From positions 22,893,232-22,957,231 of the forward strand of contig JAKSZT010054215.1 of the NCBI GenBank assembly GCA_026826555.1: a stretch of 64,000 bases of DNA, in the 5' to 3' direction. This DNA is from Tolypeutes matacus (taxonomy: Eukaryota > Chordata > Mammalia > Cingulata > Chlamyphoridae). The first letter of the stretch is position 1. Each line of letters starts with the position of its first letter. The notes beneath the pieces were generated by a model, which was given only the letters and a program-made list of their open reading frames with translations, made no database searches and was not told the DNA's origin. Positions 22,598 through 35,260 of the stretch are shown here, in pieces. Made by a program: the position numbers and the translations under genes.

Positions 22598-23722
22598 CTG
22601 GTTAGTTTGTATTTTACTTAGATGCTCTATCTCTTTCTCTTTTATGGGGTTTTAGTGGCAGGAGGCTGTGAGTTACCACCGCTCTTTGTTTTTTGGCTCA
22701 ACCTTGATTGTTAGGATTGTTCTGCTGGTTGCTCAAAACTGGGCACTGGACCAGTAATTGGTTGTAGAGTCATTTCCTAGCGCCTTGGGCAGGTAGGCTA
22801 TAGAGTCCAGGAAAAGCCTCTCTTACTTATTAATTTTCTTATGTGCACTTCCTTGGTCTGCCAGGAGATGGTGCTTGTTGTCAGCTCTCAATTCAATGCC
22901 TGGTCGGAGCGTATTTGTTGTGACACAGACCAGATCAATGTGATAGAGCTTCCTGTCCCGGGGCTAAGAACCTTGTAATTCAAACTTTCTGAGACAGTTC
23001 TCCAGACTTATCTCTTAGCGCCCCCCTTTTCCCAGCTAGGAAATATTTCCACTCCCTTCTGAATCCTCAATCATCAGTACTTGTTAGTAGAGGAGGAGAT
23101 TGGGAGGTTTGTATATCTTTAGCCCCTTGCAGGCTCCAAGGCAAACAATGGCGCAGCCCCACCCAGCCTGGAAGGGCTCTCGGGACAGGGCAGACCAAAC
23201 CCGGGAGTCCAAAGCAGGGTCAGCCCCAGGCTCTCTCTCCCGTCTCCAGTGGTGTCTTCAACAATTAGTCCAGGCTAGAAGAGAGGGAGGTTGCGAGGGT
23301 GGGATTTCTCCAGTCCTTTTTAGGCTCCCAGGGCAAACCACTGTGTGGAAGAGTCCGTGGGGCTCTGCAGTCCAAATTTCAGGTCAGAACCTCAGTCAGC
23401 CTAAGGCTGTGTCCCTCTCTCTCCCCTTTCCGGGAGTAGCAGATCCCTGAAGCCCCCTTTGTCTGTGGTCCCAGGCCCAGGAGCCCGAGAATTCTGAAGA
23501 GTGTGGGGGAGGGTGCCGGCAACAGCAGAAGCTGCTACTTGCAACTCACAGTTCTGTAGTCGCAATTTCCCTCTTCTCTCCCTCTCTCCTCTGGGTGGTG
23601 TGCAGCCTTCACCTGCTGTCCTAAACCCTAGAAGATCTTTTTCGGGGCTGTTTCAGCTTGTCCTCTAGCTATTTTTCTGGAGAAGAGATTCCTGTGTCTT
23701 ACTAGTCCGCCATCTTCCCGGA
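22598..23722 (-). promoter_or_regulatory. L1 5' UTR / promoter of second L1
   Basis: About 1.1 kb, GC-richer than the surroundings, upstream of ORF1. No long open frame on the L1 strand. It ends at the L1 start motif. In L1s this region drives sense transcription. Confidence 0.75.
23707..23721 (-). promoter_or_regulatory. YY1-like motif at L1 5' end
   Basis: Minus-strand CCGGGAAGATGGCGG contains AAGATGGCGG, matching the YY1 site that sets the transcription start of human L1. Its position at the extreme 5' end of the element supports the call. Confidence 0.75.
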
Positions 23723-24180
23723 AGTCTCTGTTTATTTCTTAATTTCCAGAAAAATGGGGATTTTTCAAGATACTTTAATTTTTCTTTTCTAATTTATTCA
23801 TGTTGAGGTCAGAAAACATTCTGTATGATTTCATGGTTGAAATCTCTTGAAACTTGCTTTACGGCCCTGCTTAATACATTTTTGTAAATGTTTTCTAAAT
23901 GTGGTATTTGATAATATCGTTGAAGAGAATGTGTGTTCTTCAATTGTTGGATAGTATTATATATCTTAGATCAACTTTGCATGTTTGTTTCTCCTTGATG
24001 TTCTGTCTATTTTTGCTTTCTATATTTGATATCATGTTATTAGATACATACACATTTCGAATTGTTATAAATTGAAACTTGATATTTAAGAACTGGTCTT
24101 CATTTCTAGTCATGCTTTTACCTTGTAGTCTAGTTTGTTTACATGGAGTATACTAGCTCTCTTTTGACTATGGTTAGTTT
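23723..24180 (-). mobile_element. Old L1 endonuclease-region fragment
   Basis: Continues the host L1 text interrupted at 17520 (minus strand), running toward the ORF2 start. Heavily decayed, no open frame. Confidence 0.7.
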
Positions 24181-24560
24181 ACTTCCATTTCATGCCCTCA
24201 TTTCCTTCCCCACAGTGCCCAATGGCTATGTTCTATGTGGTCCCTGCTCAGGTTTGAGAATGGGTTCTCTTGGTATCTACCCCTCATGGGCTACAGGCTT
24301 CATAGCTACTTCCCAGGAGGGTACAAAAATGCAGCTCAATTACTTGGTTGCTTTCCCAGGATTTGCAAATTCACTCAGGGTGAATTAGCTTTGTGGGTTT
24401 GAGCTAATGTCTTTGATGCTTTCAAGAAGATTTTAAATTTTTTCTAGCATTCTTAATTGTCACTAGTGGGAGGGTGGTCTGAATTACTTAGACTGCTATT
24501 AGAGGAAGTAGAAATCTTGAATAAAGATATTTTTGTTTATAGATTGTACCTGGGATTGTT
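24181..24560. other. Unassigned 380 bp between L1 pieces
   Basis: Moderately AT-rich. The 81-codon frame at 24143-24388 has no recognisable domain. It may be an L1 ORF1/ORF2 junction or unrelated DNA; I cannot tell. Confidence 0.35.
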
Positions 24561-26800
24561 TCATCCATGGTAAAAAATTGGAAGTCAGGTCCTTCCATAC
24601 TAGTTATATTTTAGCAGTAATTTCAATTGATACAAATGTATATCCATGAAAAATATTCTTTTTAATATTACTAGAAAATTTTACAAAAATTGCAAAAGGA
24701 AACCATATAAATTCAGCAATCTATCCCTGATCCCCGCATCACCCCCAGACCTATGCAACCAATAATTTATTTTCTATCTCTTTAGATTTGCCTATTTTGG
24801 ACAGTTCATGGCATCATATAATATGGAGTCTTTGTGACTGGTTTCTTTCACTTAGCATGTTTCCAAGATTCATCCATGTTGTAGCATGTATCCAGTATTT
24901 CATTGCTCTTTATGACAGAATAATATTCCATTATATGGATAGCCAACGTTTATCCAATCATCGGTTGATAGACATGTAAGTTGTTTCCATCTCTTGACTA
25001 CTATAAATAATGCTGCTATAAACATCATGCACAAGTTTTTGTATGGACATAACTTTTCATTTCTCTTATGTGTATATCTAAGAGTAGAAATACGGTGTCA
25101 CTTGGAACTGTCAAACTGTTCCTAAATGACTCTATCATTCTTCATTCCTACCAGCAGTGTTTCTCCACATGCTCACCACACTTATTATCAGACCTTTTGA
25201 TTAAAGCAATACTAGTGGGTGTGAAGTGGTATATCATTGTGGCTTTGATTTCCATTTCACTGATGATTAATGATGTGGAGCATGTATTCATGTGCTTATT
25301 GGCCATTTGTTTATCTTCTTTAGAGAAATGTCAATTCAAATCCTTTGCCCATTTTAAAATTGGAGTGTTTGCCTTTTTATTATATAGTTGTAAAAATTCT
25401 TATATATTCTAGATACAGGTCTCTTTCAGATATATGCTTTGCTGGAATTTTTTTTCCCCAGTGTATGGGTTGTCTTTTTCCTTATGAACAGTGTCCTTTG
25501 ATACACAGAAGTTTTAAATTTTGATGAGATCCAATTTTTTTTTTTCTTTTTTATGCTTGTGCTTTTGGTGTCATATCTATGAATTCATTGCCAAATCCAA
25601 GCTCATGAGATTCTCCCTTATGTTTTTTTATTATGAGTTTTATAGTTTTGTCTCATATTTATGTCTTTGTTGTATTTTGAGTTAATTCTTGTATATGATG
25701 TGAAGAAAGGGTCCAATTCCATTCTTTTGCCTGCAGATATCCAGTTGTCCCAACCATATGTTGAAAAGGCCTTTTCACATTAAATGGGGTTGGCAACCTT
25801 GTCAAAAATCAGTTGACCATAGACACATAGGTTTATTTCTGGATTCTTAATTCTATTCCATTGTCAGTATATTCTGTATATTCTATGGATTCTCTATGTA
25901 CATCCATATATTCTATATGTCCATCCTTATGCCAGTATCACACTGTGATTACTGTGGCTCTGTAGTAAGTTTTGACCTTAAGAAGTGTGAATCCTCCAAC
26001 TTTGTTGTTCTTTTTCAAGATTGTTTTGGCTATTCTGGGTCCTTTTCAATTCCATATGAATTTTAAAATCAGCTTGTCAATTTCTTCAAATAACCCAGCT
26101 GAAATTCTGATAATGATTGTGTTGAATCTGTAGCTCAATTTGGGGAGTACTGCCATCTTAGCAATGTTAATTCTTCTTATCCATGAACACAGGATGTTTT
26201 TCCATTTATATAGCTCTTTAGTTACTTTATCAATGTTCTGTAGTTTTGAATATAAGTTTTGCACCTCTTTTGCACAATTTATTCCTAAATATTTTATTCT
26301 TTCTGTTGTATTGTAAATTGAATTGTGTTCTTAATTTCATTTTCAAATTGTTCATTGCAAGTGTATAGAAATACAATAGATTATATAGATCCTGCAGCTT
26401 TCCTGAATTCTTTTATTAGTAGATTCCTTAGGATTTTCTATATAGAAGGTCATGTCATCTACAAATAGAGATAATTTTACTTGTTCCTGATCTTGGGGGG
26501 AAAAGCATCCAGTTTTTCACCATTAAGTTTGATGTTACCTGTGGATTTTTGTAGATGTTCTTCATAAGGTTGACAAAGTTTCCTTCTATTCCCAGTTTGT
26601 TATTTCTATTCCTAGTATTTTTATCATGAAAAGGTGGTAAATTTTGTCAAATTCTGCTTTTGAATCTATTGAGATGATCATGTGGTTTTTGTTTTTGTTC
26701 AATTCATATAGTGCTTTGTGTTAATTGATTTATTTAATTGTTTATTTAAAACAAACCTTGCATTTCTGGGATAAATACTACTTGGTCATGGTGTACAATT
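24561..26800 (-). mobile_element. Old L1, 3' UTR to reverse transcriptase
   Basis: Minus-strand L1 3' UTR (about 24600-24790) followed by ORF2 read backwards to the RT palm near 26450-26800. A 72-codon open piece at 26046-26264 carries thumb-region text (LPKLSYRFN, LILKFIWN). It is more diverged than the two full-length copies. Confidence 0.85.
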
Positions 26801-28890
26801 TTTTGAAGGTCTTGTTCCTTGACCAGCCACAGCTGTTAAGCTCCACTAGTTATTGGCTGATTGCTCTATTGTTTTCTACAATGTGCTAGAGCATATATTG
26901 ATTCACAGAGTAATCCAATCAAATTCTAGGTCCTTTGAAGAGATAGTTCCTAAGGTCAATGTCTGAGCTTTGTTCTGACCCCAGGAGAGCTCTTCCCAGC
27001 TGTTTCTTTCCTCATTTCTCTCTGACAAACTACCTGACATATATTTAGCCTACATATCCAATGACTCTATCAGTCTCTTCCCAATTGCCTTTCACCAGTA
27101 GGATTTTTAAGAGGCCTTCTAGAATTCAACTTCTCTATATTCTGTTGCAAATAAAGTCAATTCCTTTGAGGCTTGCTTCTCCCCCTGGGAAATATCTCTG
27201 AGCCACATCTTTGGTGTTGGAGGTGGTTTCAATGGCACAACTCTTTCTTAGTGACATCCCTGCCCTAGAAGCTGAGTGCTCAGTGGAGGAGGCAGGAACA
27301 GCCCCAAGTCTCCTTGACTTGCCACTCTCAGCATGAAAGCCCTTCCATGAGCCAGATGAGGATGATCAGAGACCCAGTATTCTCAGCAATGCCATGCTCA
27401 AGTTAGAGCTTCCTTCCCATGAGTTGGGGCTGGATAGAAGAATGGAGCCCGACCTCTCTGCCACACTACCCTGGCATTTAGCCTCAGCTAAGTAAAATAC
27501 TGAGGTCCTGCCCTTCCTGAGAAGATAGCCCTCTGACTGGGAGCTTGGGGGAGAGGGAGCCCTGTGTTCTTAGCTGTATCAGTCTGGAGTGGAGTTTCCA
27601 ATTCACTGGGCATAGGAGACTGAGTATGGGATTTGGTTAAAATACTACAGACTCTCTCCGTTTTTACCAAGTTTTAGTAGATATTCTTTAATAACTTTTT
27701 TTTTTTTTCATTTGCTGTATGCCCATGGGGCCATTTTCAGAGGCTTTAAATGGTGGTTTTAAAAATAATAATTTAAAAAATTTTACCAGTTTTGCTGGGT
27801 ATCCGGTTATGCCAGAAATGGAACTCTCAAGAGAGTTTTAACACAATCATTATCTCAGGTATAAGCCCTTGAGCCACATGAAATCATATGAATAATCCCA
27901 AACTTAGATGTTTGATGTCTAAAATCTTCAAAACCATTCCCAACTATTAAATTACTAGTTTTGGCTAAAATGTATTCATGTTTCTAGCATTCCAACATAG
28001 ATATTGCTGTTAAGTACCATAATTTTCCAAGTGGTCTAACTTTTTGTGATAGTTTAAGATAGAGTCAGTCAGGTAAAGTGGTCAGTCTGATTTTGTATGT
28101 GTTAGTTAAAGGATCTGATTAACAGCCTTAAAACCAACACTTGAATTTTAACATGTTGGATGAATGCATCAGATTACCCATGAGTTGCTTCTTGAGTATG
28201 GACCATGTCAAAAGTCTAGTTGTCTCACAACAACAAGGTCTTTCCCTTTTTATTGGAAGAGGTCAATTTGACCAGCTGAAAAAACGTTGGAACATATATT
28301 CAGCTCTAAAGAATTTGTATAAAAGATGAAAGGCCATCTGTGTAAAAGAGCAGCAGTTCAATCTTGTACACTATGCACATCAATTCCAATTACTTTTAGC
28401 CATATTTTTCCTTGTTCCATTGTAATTTAACTTTTCTTTCAAATGGAATGAGTAAGGACATAGAAAGATATGACCATTTAAACTGATAAAGTTGTTCTTC
28501 GAGATTCTTGTTGGATTTCTGTACTCATTTTTCTATTGATGTTAGTCAATGTATTAATTTAGATACACATACATATTTAAATTATGTAAAAGTTATTGAT
28601 TTAGATATATTCCATTTTTTATCCCACTCACATTTTAGGAAACAATTTTATTCAAACTCATCACATGCTTCATTGACATCAGTGTTTTCATCATCACAAG
28701 TGCCACTTTTTGAATCATCTCATAGTTTTCTAGAACACATAATTTCACTTCTTTGAGAAACAGCAGATTTTGAATTTTTAGTTGGTCTTCAAGACTGGTT
28801 CTATAGCAGTGAAAATAATTCTTTACTCTTCCATGCGTTTCCTTTAATTTATCTTGGATAGGCTTTCGTAGTTCAAACCTGGAGAGTCCC
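26801..28890. other. No gene recognised; possible L1 5' sequence at the left
   Basis: 26801-27670 is of balanced composition without clear family features. 27690-27850 has A/T-rich text reminiscent of old L1 5' UTRs. The remainder is AT-rich single-copy-looking DNA. Open frames are under 85 codons and show no motifs. Confidence 0.4.
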
Positions 28891-28896
28891 TTAGTC

Positions 28897-28940
28897 TAAC
28901 ACACACACACACAAACCCTACACATACACACACACATCCT
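28897..28940. repeat. (CA)n microsatellite, interrupted
   Basis: Two runs of ACACAC separated by AAACCCTACACAT, about 44 bp in all. Confidence 0.9.
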
Positions 28941-31004
28941 TATTCAGACTCTCACCAATATTTTTAAGCAAACTAGTTGATAATTTAATAAACGCATCTA
29001 AAGTTTGCTTTTCTTCTAGCCACACTCATTTCTTAATCATAAATCCAAAAATTTAAATCACCTTATTTCAAGATGAGGACTATACTTTTCAACCCCTTTT
29101 GGAAAAATTATTTGTAATATCTTAAAATTAAAATACATTTCTTGCTAGGTAATACAGGTGGTTTTCAGTCTGAGAATACAGAGAGAAGTAGTCTCCTCAT
29201 CTCTATATCCCAGACCCCCGCTCCTCTCCCACAAGGAATCACCACTGCCTTTTCTTGTGTATGCTTCTGGTATTATTTTCTACTTAGATGTGTGTATATG
29301 TTCTAGTTCTTCTCAGTAGCAGTAGATCTATGGATATATATTTTTTAATTCAGTAAAAATGAAAACAAATGAACAAAACCTCTTTGACTTTGTGGTAGTC
29401 AAAAGATAGATCTTTCCATGACTACTTTTCTCTTTACCAGAACCAAGAAGTGAGCAGACTCCATCGGAGTTTTGCCTTCATTATCAGGGTGAGGATATAT
29501 TTCCATCTTATAAGGGGCACTGTAAGTAGAGAGCCGCAGTCCTGATACTGATGGTGGGGCGCATCAAAGCCTCAGTCAGCCAGTGTGTCGGCGCTGGCAC
29601 GACCCGTCCAACATGCCTGAGAATCCCGTGCTGAGCGGGAATTAGAACGCAAGCATCTGACGCGCAGGGTTGCTTCCTGCTCCCCCTTGGAGTCCTGACA
29701 AGAAATGACCTTGTTCAGCCCTGCTGAGCTTCCCAGATTTACTGGGCTTATAGCAACACATGGGAAGGAGATTATGTTTATTTTTAAAACATTAAAAAAA
29801 AATTGCAACCTTCCCAAGGCTTTGTAGTGTCTGTGTGCAACAACACAAATACACAAACACATGCAATGTATGTATAATCACTTCTAATTAACTTCATCTC
29901 TTCCTGCAAAACTAAGTGTGAAGTCTTAAAGACTTGTCAGCTTCTCTGCCTGCGAAATTTATCTACTTCTAATTGTGAATAACAATACATTCAAGGTTAA
30001 CTATAAATGACTCAGATTTCACAGGAATCTAAAGTCTTAAAACTATATTTCAAGATTAAAACATTTATGCGAAACATTTTTTGTGGTATGCTTCCAGATC
30101 AAAATATAATTATTTATGCTTATCCCAAATGGCTTTTTTTTCCTAAAGGGGATGGTGTTTCTTTCTGACATCCATGAAAAAAAAATAGATTTGATTGATT
30201 GATTTCAAATTAAGCCTAAATATAAAATATATAAAGCAGTAAAGAGGCTTAAAATAAAGATGAGCATATAACTATCATGGATTGAAAAAATTAGTTCAAT
30301 TTACAATTTCACAAAACATTTAAAAAGCAAATATTAAATAAGATTAAGATTTATTTATTTTTATTTATTTATTTATTTTTGGTTTACCTTCTCAGTAGAT
30401 TTTAGGGTACTGTAATCTCTTCCAGACTTCACCACTAGATGTCAGGAAGAGCCCGGTTAAATATAGCAGTCCTGTGTACAGCCTGTGACAGAACCTTTTA
30501 AAGTTTTTTCTGCTTTTGTAGTAAATTTGGATAGGAAGTAATTTCCTTGTGTGGGGTCTGTGTCAAAATATTCACTTTGGATTAATTTTAAGTAAGATCT
30601 TGGAAACTATTAGAAAATGTGATCAGTTGTCAAATGGTGAAAAACCTATGTATTAAGTTTAGGATTATTTCCAGGAAGAATGTGATATGCTGAGTTGGGT
30701 GTCAGAGCTATGTTAAGATCTAGTCTGGAGCCCTTAGCCGAAGATACCCCAGCCTTCCCCTCCTTTTGAAATAGTGTTGGTCTTGTCAGAGGTGCAGTCT
30801 CCAAGACTCAAAGTTTCCATAAAACTAGACCTGTGGAAGGAACAAAGGACTTTGATGATCAGGTAGGAATGTTGGAATTTAGATTTTAAGAGAACTGATG
30901 GGTTGAAGTTTAGAGTGAGAATTTAATTCAGTATGAGGAACTTTCTCAAAATAAAGTAGCCAACTATTTAACATCATGCCAGATGAAGTAGTGGGTTTCT
31001 TGTC
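28941..31004. other. No gene recognised; CpG-bearing patch at 29520-29670
   Basis: Mostly AT-rich. Around 29140-29340 there is weak resemblance to old L1 3' ends. 29520-29670 is unusually CpG-rich (see findings). A TTTA-type run lies at 30344-30380. No coding exon is supported. Confidence 0.4.
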
Positions 31005-31590
31005 ACAGGAAGGATTCTATCACCAACAAGATGGTCCTCATTGAGGGATATCATAGATAGAATCTCCCCCGCTCAATTAGAGGTGGAGTGGACATCACCA
31101 TCCCAGAATCCTCTGGATTGGGGAATGAACTATGGACTAGAGTGGACCTACTGGTATTCACTATAAACTTATTGTGATTCTAGCAATGGAAGAAATTACA
31201 ACATTGATGTGGAGGCAATGACCACTGGAGGCCCTGGGGGCAGGAGAGGGAAAACAGATGCAATACAGGGGCTTTTTCAGGACTTGAGAATCGTCCTGAA
31301 TGACATTGCTATGACAGATATAGGCCATTACATATCTTCCCATATGCAGAATTGTGTGGGAGAGAGTGTAAACTACAATGTGAACTATGGTCCATGCTCA
31401 GTGGCAGTGCCGCAGGATGCGTTTATCAATTGCAATGAATATGCCACACTAATGAAGGATGTTTATGTGGGAGGGTGAGGGAGGTATGGGGAGCAGGGTA
31501 TAAGGGAATCCCTATATTTTTTGTGTAACATTTATGTAATCTAAGTATCTTTTAAAAAATTAAAAAAATATATTTAAATATAAAAAAAGT
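31005..31590 (+). mobile_element. 5'-truncated L1 3' end, same subfamily as 610-9310
   Basis: Read on the plus strand it matches the reverse complement of 640-1420, for example GGACTAGAGTGGAC near 31136 and the text preceding the tail. An A-rich tail follows at 31552-31590. The 89-codon frame 31209-31478 is within this untranslated tail and is not a gene. Confidence 0.8.
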
Positions 31591-33399
31591 AACTGGAAGT
31601 CCAAAAAATTTTTGAAGATAAAATAAAAACTATGTAGCAACTTGGGAAAATGTGAATAATAAAATATTAAGTGAAATAAAAAAGAATCCTGACTTGGGGT
31701 GGAAAGTTGGACTAAGTGACTGCTAGTATTCCCAGATTGGTGATTATACTCTCAGTGATGACCATCATCCAACACGTTAAGAAGACAGCAAGAAAAATGT
31801 CAAGCATGTGTGCTTAGGAATATACAAAGGAATTATTTGAGTTTACTTAATCAAAACCAATGGAGTTTTAAAAGAAACCACACAGAGCAATTGTGCTGGT
31901 TTGTGGAATGCTGCCTGAGAAAAATTGGTAAGAAGGGACCATTTGGCTTTGGTGCTTCTAACCTCTAAGTGCCCAAATTCTCGCCACCCCAGGGGCAGTC
32001 CCTTCACACCTGAGGGCATGCAGTCTCACAGAAGCTGACCTCAACTCAACCCTTACAACATAACTTCAATGACAACCCTCCCAATGTGTTGCCTTTTATT
32101 AGGGAACAAAACCAAAGGTTAAAATAAAGGAATAGAAGTCAGCCTGGGAAAGGAAGGTCTCAGCAGGCCTGTAGGGGAGGAAATGGGCCCTTATTTGACC
32201 TTCCAAGAGTTGCCTTTTCTGCCAAGACAATAAGCCCTAGAGTATGGCTGGCCCTTGAAGCACATCATGTGAGCTCTGGAGGTTGATCAAAACAAAACAA
32301 AACAAAACAAAACAAAACAAAACAAAGTATTTCCACATATTCCTTTCCCTTAAGAAAAGCTGAGATATAACTTGAGCCCTCCCAAGACCTTGTAGTATAG
32401 TATATGACCCGATTATGTTTCAGGGGTTATGACTTGATAAAGTCTACCCAAGTACATGTAATAAAAAGCCAGGTTTTATAAGCTTAGCATTTGGTAAAAT
32501 ATCACACGGTTAGCCTGTAAGATGGTTTTAAAATTTCTTTCTAGTGCCAAGAGTGAAAAGGATTTACACGTCCTCACATTTTCTAGGTATGTAAAAAGAA
32601 TTGAGTGTTGGGCTGTTTGCCTGGATTTTTGACCAGATTTTAAATGAAATCCTTTCTCCTCCATTCCCTGTGGACAAAGACCACCCACAGGATCATAGGT
32701 GCTTAGAGCTGGAGTAGACCATAGGGGTCATTTAGCCTTACTTTTACAGATGAAGAGATTGAAGCCCAAGTGACTTGTTCTGTTTGGCAACTCCCATACT
32801 TCTCACCACACTGTCTCTTTCCCAGAGGATGTGTACATGAGTCTCAGAGGCACATTTGTACTGACCCATGCACACCATCATACACACCTCCTGGGACTCT
32901 TCCAAGATGCTTGGGTGAGGGCGGAATTTGTTTGCTTGCCATCATCTACCTCAATGGTTCCTGCTATTTTACCACTATGTACTCAATTTATTAATTGTCT
33001 CATACAGTGGAACCAAGCTTTGAAAGGTTAGGTCTACAAAACAAACTCCATTTATTAAGTATTAATTCATTTCCCCAATAAAATAACTTCAAGACAGGTA
33101 TTACTATCAATCCAAACCTTCTGATCAGCACAGAAAGGCACAGTTTCAGCCTAGGGTTGGTACAAGCGCATCCCGCAGCAAAGAATCAATGTTTTAGCTC
33201 AGCAACCTTGCAAATGATTTCCTTTCGGGATTTTGAAATATAGGAACCACCTACTGTCTGGAAGCATAGGTTGGTAATCACTGTCCCAAAGGATACTCAC
33301 AATATTCTTTGGCCTTGACTTCATTAGCACCATCCTCTGAGTTAGTTAACCACGGTCCACCATGGCATAGGTGTGAGGTGAGGAAAAGGATCCCGCCAC
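31591..33399. other. No gene recognised; (AAAAC)n repeat inside
   Basis: Single-copy-looking DNA. It contains (AAAAC)n at 32288-32327 and, at 32690-32800, a segment similar to MIR-like 'lymph of GAGG' SINE text (ACAGATGAAGAGATTGAAGC). No open frame with family features. Confidence 0.4.
32288..32327. repeat. (AAAAC)n simple repeat, about 8 units
   Basis: Uninterrupted AAAAC pentamers. It may be the degraded tail of a retroposed element, but none is recognisable upstream. Confidence 0.9.
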
Positions 33400-34120
33400 C
33401 ATCATCTTCCATCTGGACTGTTGCACTCCTCCTTGTCTCCCTGCTTCCACCCTGACCCATTTCCCTTGAGTCTATGCTCAACGGAACAGCCCTTAAAGTC
33501 ACTGAACACTCTCTCTGCTTTAAATCCTGAAGTGAGTCCATATTTCTCTCAAAGCAAAAGGCAAATTCCTTGCAATGACTCACAAGGCCCCACCTGATCT
33601 GCTTCTTGTCCCCATTCCTCATTCCTCTAATCTTGTCTCCTCCTCTCTCCAATGCACTCAGCTCACTGGGCTGAGTCACACTGGCCAACCTGCTGTTTCT
33701 CAATTTTGCCAGGAACAGTCCCAACCCTGGGCCTTTGTGCTTGCTGTTCCTATGCCCTAGAACTCTCTTCTGCCAGATATCTCCAAGCAGAGTTCCCACA
33801 AATGTCTTTACTCAAATGTCATCTTCTCATTGCCATTTTCCTGGCTACCACATCTAAAATTGCAACACTTCCCCACCCCACCTACAAACTCGATACAAAT
33901 TCTCCAACTTTCCATCCCTCTTCCTTGCTTTACTTTCCTTCCTGATATTTATCAGTATCTAAGAACCCAAATAATTTACTGATTTGTTTATTGTCTGTCT
34001 CTCAAAGTAGAATGTAAGCTTCATGAGGATAGAAATTATTGTCTCTACTGCTGTGTCTAGAGCCAAGAAGAGTGCTTGGCATATAGCACTATTTACTGTG
34101 TGAATAAATGAATATGTGCT
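33400..34120 (+). mobile_element. L2 (LINE2) 3' end
   Basis: The plus-strand text has the L2 signature: CAAGGCCCCACCTGATCTGC near 33585, a GGGCCTTTGTGCTTGCTGTTCC-type block near 33738, and the terminal AGAATGTAAGCTTCATGAGG near 34010 followed by GAATAAATGAAT. The 173-codon minus-strand frame here is antisense L2. Confidence 0.85.
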
Positions 34121-34224
34121 TACTACCTCACTATGATGTTCCATACAACATCAGGCTAGGATCATAGGGGTTTCCAGGTAAAGTAATAAAATGCTGCAAA
34201 AAGCTGTAGTTGTAGCATTTCAGG

Positions 34225-34410
34225 GAAAATCGCACTGAACTGGGGGGTGAGAACTGGGCTGTCATCCAGCCTCTGCTAATGTCTCACCTTGGGACCAAGG
34301 CCAAGTTATGTAACCTCTTTGCCTTATTATTCCCACATTACAGATGAGGTAAATAATATTGGTCTGAACTCTCCCACAAGATTCTGTAAGAGTAAGATGA
34401 GAGGACTTCG
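34225..34410 (+). mobile_element. MIR SINE fragment
   Basis: Text equivalent to the MIR core and 3' part (CCAAGTTATGTAACCTCTTTG, then CACATTACAGATGAGG). Diverged, no flanking repeat visible. Confidence 0.7.
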
Positions 34411-34714
34411 AAAAGTTAGACCCCCATTCAAACAGAAGGGGTTATTCTTAACCAAAGCTTAAATGTGTGTTCAAAAGTGAATAACTGAGGAGAGGTTCCG
34501 GGTTGAGGGAGAGGTAAAGAGGGAGGGGAGAGTAGCATGCAATGCTCAGTATGCAAAACCCCAAAGAGAAATGCTTTAGGAGAAGAAGATATTTCAGGCC
34601 TGAGTCTTCTGACACACACTGGATACCCACAGCAGAGACTAGGGAGGTACAATATTCTTTGCCTAAAGCAAATTATGCCAAATGATGAGGAGAACTGGAT
34701 CATGTTATAATAAT

Positions 34715-34990
34715 GACAATAGCTACCACTTACTTTACTTCCTATTATGAACCCCATACTGTGGATTTTCACTGGGTTATTCAAGCCTCACTACACTACA
34801 AGGCATGTATTATCTCTGTTTTATTTTTCTTCTTATTTTAAATTTTTTTATTATCTCTATTGTTTATTATTTTTAATTTTTTTATTATCTCTATTTCATA
34901 GGTGAAAATACTGAGGCTTAGAGAAGTTGAGGAATTTGGCCAAGTTCACACATCTCATGCCTGGGGTGTCAAACCTGTTCATTTCCTACC
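34715..34990 (-). mobile_element. MIR SINE fragment with internal AT-rich duplication
   Basis: The minus-strand MIR is recognisable from AATACTGAGGCTTAGAGAAG near 34907 and the preceding ATTTCATAGGTG. A TTTTTATTATCTCTAT-type unit occurs twice at about 34845-34900, a local tandem duplication. Confidence 0.65.
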
Positions 34991-35159
34991 ATGCAATACT
35001 GCATTTCATCCATTCTCAGCCAAGTAAGAGAGATGATTCTACATACAAAATCCAGAGTTTTTATAAGACCGAACTTTGGTTTTCTTCCTTACAACTGGCA
35101 CCTCACAGTGTGGTATATAATCAAATGCCATCTTTCATCATTCTCCAGTCTGCAGTTGT

Positions 35160-35260
35160 GTTATTTTTGTCTCTCTAAATGGCTTTCAATTTCCCATAGT
35201 ACCTAACACAGTGCTGGACATGCAGTGGTTCCTCAATTAATTGTTTGGTCTCCTGAAAGC
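35160..35260 (+). mobile_element. Probable L2 3'-terminal fragment
   Basis: ACCTAACACAGTGCTGGACATGC-like text followed by TCAATTAATTGTTT resembles the final 60-80 bp of L2. Confidence 0.5.

Larger units (their letters stand above)
17521..23722 (-). mobile_element. Full-length L1 retrotransposon (6.2 kb)
   Basis: Minus-strand L1 with a short 3' UTR (17521-17735), ORF2 (17736 to about 21530), ORF1 (21595-22597) and 5' UTR (22598-23722). It begins with the classic CCGGGAAGATGGCGGAC on its own strand. Its 3' end differs wholly from that of the first L1, so two L1 subfamilies are present. The related 3' ends at 13367-13567 and 48211-48725 belong to the same subfamily. It is inserted in an older L1. 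Both ORFs carry frameshifts. Confidence 0.92.

Noticed and set aside
32288..32327. AAAAC array as a meaningful array or CRISPR-like repeat
   Set aside because: It is a simple pentamer microsatellite. No spacer structure occurs anywhere in the window.
33278..33799. 173-codon minus-strand open frame
   Set aside because: It is antisense to an L2 3' end and has no domain. The plus strand explains the sequence.
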